A stretch of 64,000 bases of DNA from Solen grandis (taxonomy: Eukaryota; Mollusca; Bivalvia; Adapedonta; Solenidae), in NCBI GenBank assembly GCA_021229015.1, contig CM037782.1, positions 57,285,518 to 57,349,517 of the forward strand, written 5' to 3'. The notes below the pieces were generated by a model, which was not told the origin of the DNA, searched no databases, and saw only the letters and a program-made list of their open reading frames with translations. Every line of letters starts with the position of its first letter. Position 1 is the stretch's first letter. Below, piece by piece: positions 60,561 to 64,000 of the stretch. The position numbers and the translations under genes were made by a program.

Positions 60561-60876
60561 CAACTTATGCATAGTGTGCAGGTAAATTAAGCTCAGCTCG
60601 CGAAAGCCGTTCAATATATACTATACTACACAAAATTTGCTAAGGATCACTTATTCGATTGTATATATTTTTATGGGTATACAACAATTAAAAAGTTCAA
60701 AGTGATATATTGGTAATTTTGATATTAAAGTGTATTAATTTGTTGTTTTTATTATGTTCTGATTAATCAATGAAGCGTGACAACGGTGTCATCTGAATAA
60801 GGGTGGCTTTTTAGGTTTTTGTGCATGCGTGATGCAAGTGGAATGAATTTGAATGTAAGCCAAAAGTGTAAAGATG

Positions 60877-61931
60877 TCAATATCGAGTGTGGTGCCCATT
60901 TGCGTTGATTAAGGCCTGACACGGTCTCCTCATACTACTGATAAGCCCGCGTATGGCGTCTTGTGGGATTCGAACCCACTCCTCTTAGAGGGCCTGTCTA
61001 AGCTCCTGGATGGTGGTTGGCTTAACAGGGCGAGCTGAAATCGCTCTCTGAAGAATGTCCCAGACATGTTCAATTGGGTTTAGGTCTGGAGAACTTGCAG
61101 GCCAGTCTATCCTGACAATCGTTTCATTTTCAAGATACTTATTTGTCACTTTGGCTCTGTGAGGTCTGGCATTGTCGTCCATTAAAACGAAACTTGGGCC
61201 CACTGCACCAGCGTATGGACGCACGTATATATCCAAGACCTCATCGACGTATCGTTGAGCCGTCAGTGTGCCGTTGTCGACGATGTGCAGATCGGTCTTC
61301 CCCTGCATGCTGATCCCTGCCCAAACCATAAACGAGCCCCCACCATACTGATCATGATTAGCTATGCATACTGGTGCAAACCGTTCGTTGGTCGTTCTCC
61401 ACACCCGGGCACGCCTGTCTGTAAAGTCAATACAGAACCTTGACTCATCAGTGAAAAGTACTGGAGTCCAGTCGTTTAAGGTCCATGTTATATGATCTCT
61501 GGCCCATTGTAGACGTGCCTGGATGTGACTGCGTCATTGGGACGCGAATGGCAGGTCGTCTAGCCCTTATGTCAACATCATCGAGTCGGTTTCGGAATGG
61601 TCTGAGTCGAAACCCGAACCCCTTTTGCTTTCTGGACCCTCATCTGGAGGGTTGTGGCGTTCATAATGCGGTGGCGTCGTGCTTGAAGCACAATGAAACG
61701 GTCGACTGCATTCGTGGTAGCCCTCTGACGACCCCCCCCCCCCCCCCCCCCCCATGTCTGTGAACAACATTCCTTTGCGTTTGAAAGCAATTCCACATTC
61801 TCGCTACAACGCTCGGTGACACGTCAAGATGACGATGGAACGTAACGTTGGGACGCTCCTGCTTCAAGCATCCCAATCCCCCTATTAATTTCTTCAACGC
61901 TTAAACGTTGTCTCAAACGTTTAATCGTCAT
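60877..61931 (-). pseudogene. Tc1-type transposase, frameshifted
   Basis: From ATG at 61931: RLSVEEINRGIGMLEAGASQ (helix-turn-helix), then in other frames HLDVSPSVVARMWNCFQTQ, TTNAVDRFIVLQARRHRIMN and VLFTDESRF (first Asp). Next come GGSFMVWAGISMQGKTDLHI, FVLMDDNARPHRAKV (second Asp) and WPASSPDLNPIEHVWDILQR (Glu). RRPCQALINANGHHTRY precedes the stop at 60877. Lesions: a shift after GASQRY, a C22 homopolymer (61732-61753) that breaks the HTH linker, shifts near 61530 and 61450, and one TAA (about 60984). Catalytic DDE residues are still readable, so decay is recent. Confidence 0.88.
61732..61753. repeat. Poly-C tract (22 C) in the Tc1 transposase
   Basis: C homopolymer in the window strand (poly-Gly codons GGG on the coding strand) where related transposases have only a short basic GGR segment. 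Probably an expanded run. Confidence 0.9.
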
Positions 61932-62486
61932 TTCATACAATTTTCAAGATGAAAGATTGAGTTTCAAGTGTAGGGCTAAAACATGTTAAAAAAATACAGG
62001 TCGCCAAACACCCCATTTTCGTGGTTATTGCTTTTCCCGTGCAAATTAACAGTGCTATAGAGAAAATCGATATCACAGTGTACTGCTTTGTGTGGAATAC
62101 ACAAGCTTTAAAAAAGCTGCAAACTTGGTCGTTTGTTATACAAATATAATTCATTAAATTAAACTTTAAAAAGTGATCCTTAGCAAATTTTGAGTAGAAT
62201 ATGTGTTTCTCTACCCTGTTTGCAATGGAAACGAAACCATTCTTTTAATTTTGTTTAATTGTATTATGTATTTAATTGTATTGGTTATAAAGGATAGTCA
62301 AGTGCGCTCATATCAGTGAAGACGACCCATTTTTCTTGAAAATGACTTTGAAAAATACGTCAAACATTTTTAAACGGCCGCTTTGACTTTTAAAAACTGT
62401 CAAAATGAATACATTTTAAATCGTTATTTGATCTTTTCTGACAGTGCAACTGCCGTAATCCAAGAAACGAAGGGGTGGATATTTAA

Positions 62487-62718
62487 CCCTTTCCCTCATA
62501 GAGGACACCATGAAAAGACCTATGCGAACAGCATAAAACCAGATCAGCTTGCGAGTAACTCGCAGGCTGATAAGGTTTTATGCTGTTCGCTGCTCCTCAG
62601 TGGTCTGGAAATGAGGACTTTATAATTAAATTTGGTAAAGTTTAACTGGTTTTTTGCAGATCAGGCTTTATGTGGTACCTATTGAGTGCGTCAAAATGAG
62701 TCTATATGAGGGAAAGAT
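62487..62718. mobile_element. piggyBac-like MITE, copy 3
   Basis: 232 bp with TTAA at 62483-62486 and 62719-62722, ends CCCTTTCCCTCATA / TATGAGGGAAAG, and the same internal hairpin as copy 2 (GCGAACAGCATAAAACCAGA ... TTTTATGCTGTTCGC). Confidence 0.88.
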
Positions 62719-62722
62719 TTAA

Positions 62723-63660
62723 ATTCTCGGATTTCTTCTTCTTGTATAGTTATGGCTAGAAACAATTTGTGGTTTATAATCGGGAAAATAAGAGAATACG
62801 GAATTAAAAGATTTAAAGATAATGAAAAACGATGGACAGACTAGAAAAAATCACGAAATAAAGGCTAGAGTAAATACACAATAGTGACGAGATGGCAGGC
62901 AAACACCTTAAACCATATTGAATCAATTACTTGAGGTAGAACTAAGCAATAAGATGGATTAATGAAGTTTAAATTAAGCTCACACGATTTTGTAAACAGA
63001 CAGATTTCATGTTATTTAAAAAAACTTTATTGCGGGAGTATCAAAAACTTTAATGTTCAGTTTATTTTGTGGTAACATATTAGAAAATTCGTTCACCATG
63101 TTCTGTACTACAACTAACATGTAAATAAAATGAAGTTATTTTGATACCTAGATCTTTTTTTAATCTAAATTCAAAGTTACTCGTATGTTAAGAAATGAAG
63201 ATATGCCATGAAGATATGCAAGCACATATATATATCGCGGGCCAATATTGTGATTAACTTTTTCAGATACGGATAATCTTTTTTTTATTATTTTATTATT
63301 ATTATTATTCTATAACAGCGTTTTTTTGGTTACTTTATGAAGTATCAGGTGTATTACCCCGGTATTCCTGGGTAATGTACTGTACGTGTCGGTTAAAATA
63401 CCCATTGCTGTAACAAACATCGGAGCATACTTTCAAGATATTTACTTATGTATTTTGAATACTATTCAGATATACTCTCCTATTGACAGGACTTGTAATT
63501 TAAGATAATCTGTTTCTTTCTATGTTGAAAGCTATCACTTTCTGTCATGACTGACTATTATGAAATTCATTGTAAATATACATATTTAGAATATAAACAA
63601 TACCTTATACACCGAAAGAGTATAAATTCCCGTATTCAGTCTATAAATAGCGACTGTGAC
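62723..63660. other. Intergenic stretch, no gene seen
   Basis: AT-rich with an ATT-repeat near 63285-63310. No recognisable gene. Confidence 0.45.
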
Positions 63661-63669
63661 GTCACTACA

Positions 63670-64000
63670 TTGCACTAAAATCTATATTTGAAACTTGGAC
63701 AAGTTGTAATAGCAAAATAGAAATTGATGGTTATATTTCATATAATTTTTATAGGAAATATCAGCATAGAAATGCTAAAAGATGTAGTGGCGGTGTTGTG
63801 GTATATTTTAAAGAACATCTCAAGGAAGGTATTACTATAGTTAAGACTAGTTACGATTCTATTGTTTGGCTAAAGTTAGATAAGTCTTTTTTTTTCATAC
63901 AGTTAATGATATTTATTTGTGTGGTGTGTATATATGGCCAGTGGAGTCACCAGCATATACTGTTTGTGATGTTGATTTGTTTGATGTGATACAAAATGAT
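63670..64000 (+). pseudogene. LINE endonuclease N-terminal fragment, cut by window edge
   Basis: Reads ETWTSCNSKIEIDGYISYNF, then RNAKRCSGGVVVYFKEHLKE, matching the start of AP-type endonucleases of LINEs (SETW and RGGV-like blocks). After a T9 run at about 63886-63894 the frame shifts by one and continues as VNDIYLCGVYIWPVESPAYT followed by DVDLFDVIQND. It would join the endonuclease part seen at 47.2 kb (GADFNSRIG), so it may be the same LINE family in plus orientation. It continues beyond the window. Confidence 0.75.

Larger units (their letters stand above)
60629..62194 (-). mobile_element. Tc1-like DNA transposon with both ends
   Basis: 1566 bp, flanked by TA at 60627-60628 and 62195-62196. 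Left CACAAAATTTGCTAAGGATC matches the reverse of the right end CTCAAAATTTGCTAAGGATC; inverted repeat about 24 bp. The interior carries one transposase on the minus strand, now broken. Confidence 0.9.

Overview
The window is eukaryotic, AT-rich and intron-containing. It most likely comes from a bivalve mollusc or close lophotrochozoan. That assignment is inferred from three things: SINE-like repeats ending in ACAACAACA, tandem-repeat elements with a GACGGACGGAC motif, and an IFI44-like TLDc-GTPase gene of the kind often multiplied in bivalves. No taxonomic search was possible. There is one assembly gap (100 N, 38101-38200).

Four host genes can be read. (1) An alpha-1,3-fucosyltransferase (GT10) on the + strand: three phase-0 exons, 419-583, 1487-1573 and 5553-6635, predicted 444 aa. 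(2) A divergent actin-family protein encoded by one uninterrupted + strand reading frame (18260-19411, or from 18230). (3) An EGF-CFC (Cripto-like) Nodal co-receptor on the - strand: six exons between 28708 and 23612 whose phases join exactly to a 204-aa precursor. (4) An IFI44-like protein (TLDc domain plus GTPase) on the - strand: six exons between 59418 and 54015, about 469 aa, but with a one-base shift in the TLDc part of exon 1. The four genes are not an operon or an obvious pathway. They are separated by repeats.

Most of the rest is mobile DNA, often nested. Fucosyltransferase intron 2 holds a decayed mariner element (about 2.53-5.02 kb) containing a tandem-repeat element (3.31-4.57 kb). 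At 12.2-14.8 kb a large inverted-repeat element abuts a jockey/CR1-like LINE relic, which itself carries a small MITE. From 32 to 47.3 kb there is a LINE cluster: at least four related copies, each ending in a tetranucleotide repeat. One of these LINEs is split by a 2.83-kb MULE (Mutator-like) transposon with a nearly intact FLYWCH-MULE transposase, matching termini and an 8-bp target duplication. From 47.3 to 51.5 kb lie fold-back elements, an 85-bp tandem array, elements ending in a strong hairpin, and a fold-back element interrupted by a TTAA-flanked piggyBac-like MITE. A second fold-back copy at 56.0 kb lacks the MITE and shows the empty site. At 60.6-62.2 kb there is a Tc1-like element with both termini and a broken transposase. 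A LINE endonuclease fragment runs off the right edge.

No credible functional tRNA, rRNA, CRISPR array or bacterial-type feature was found.
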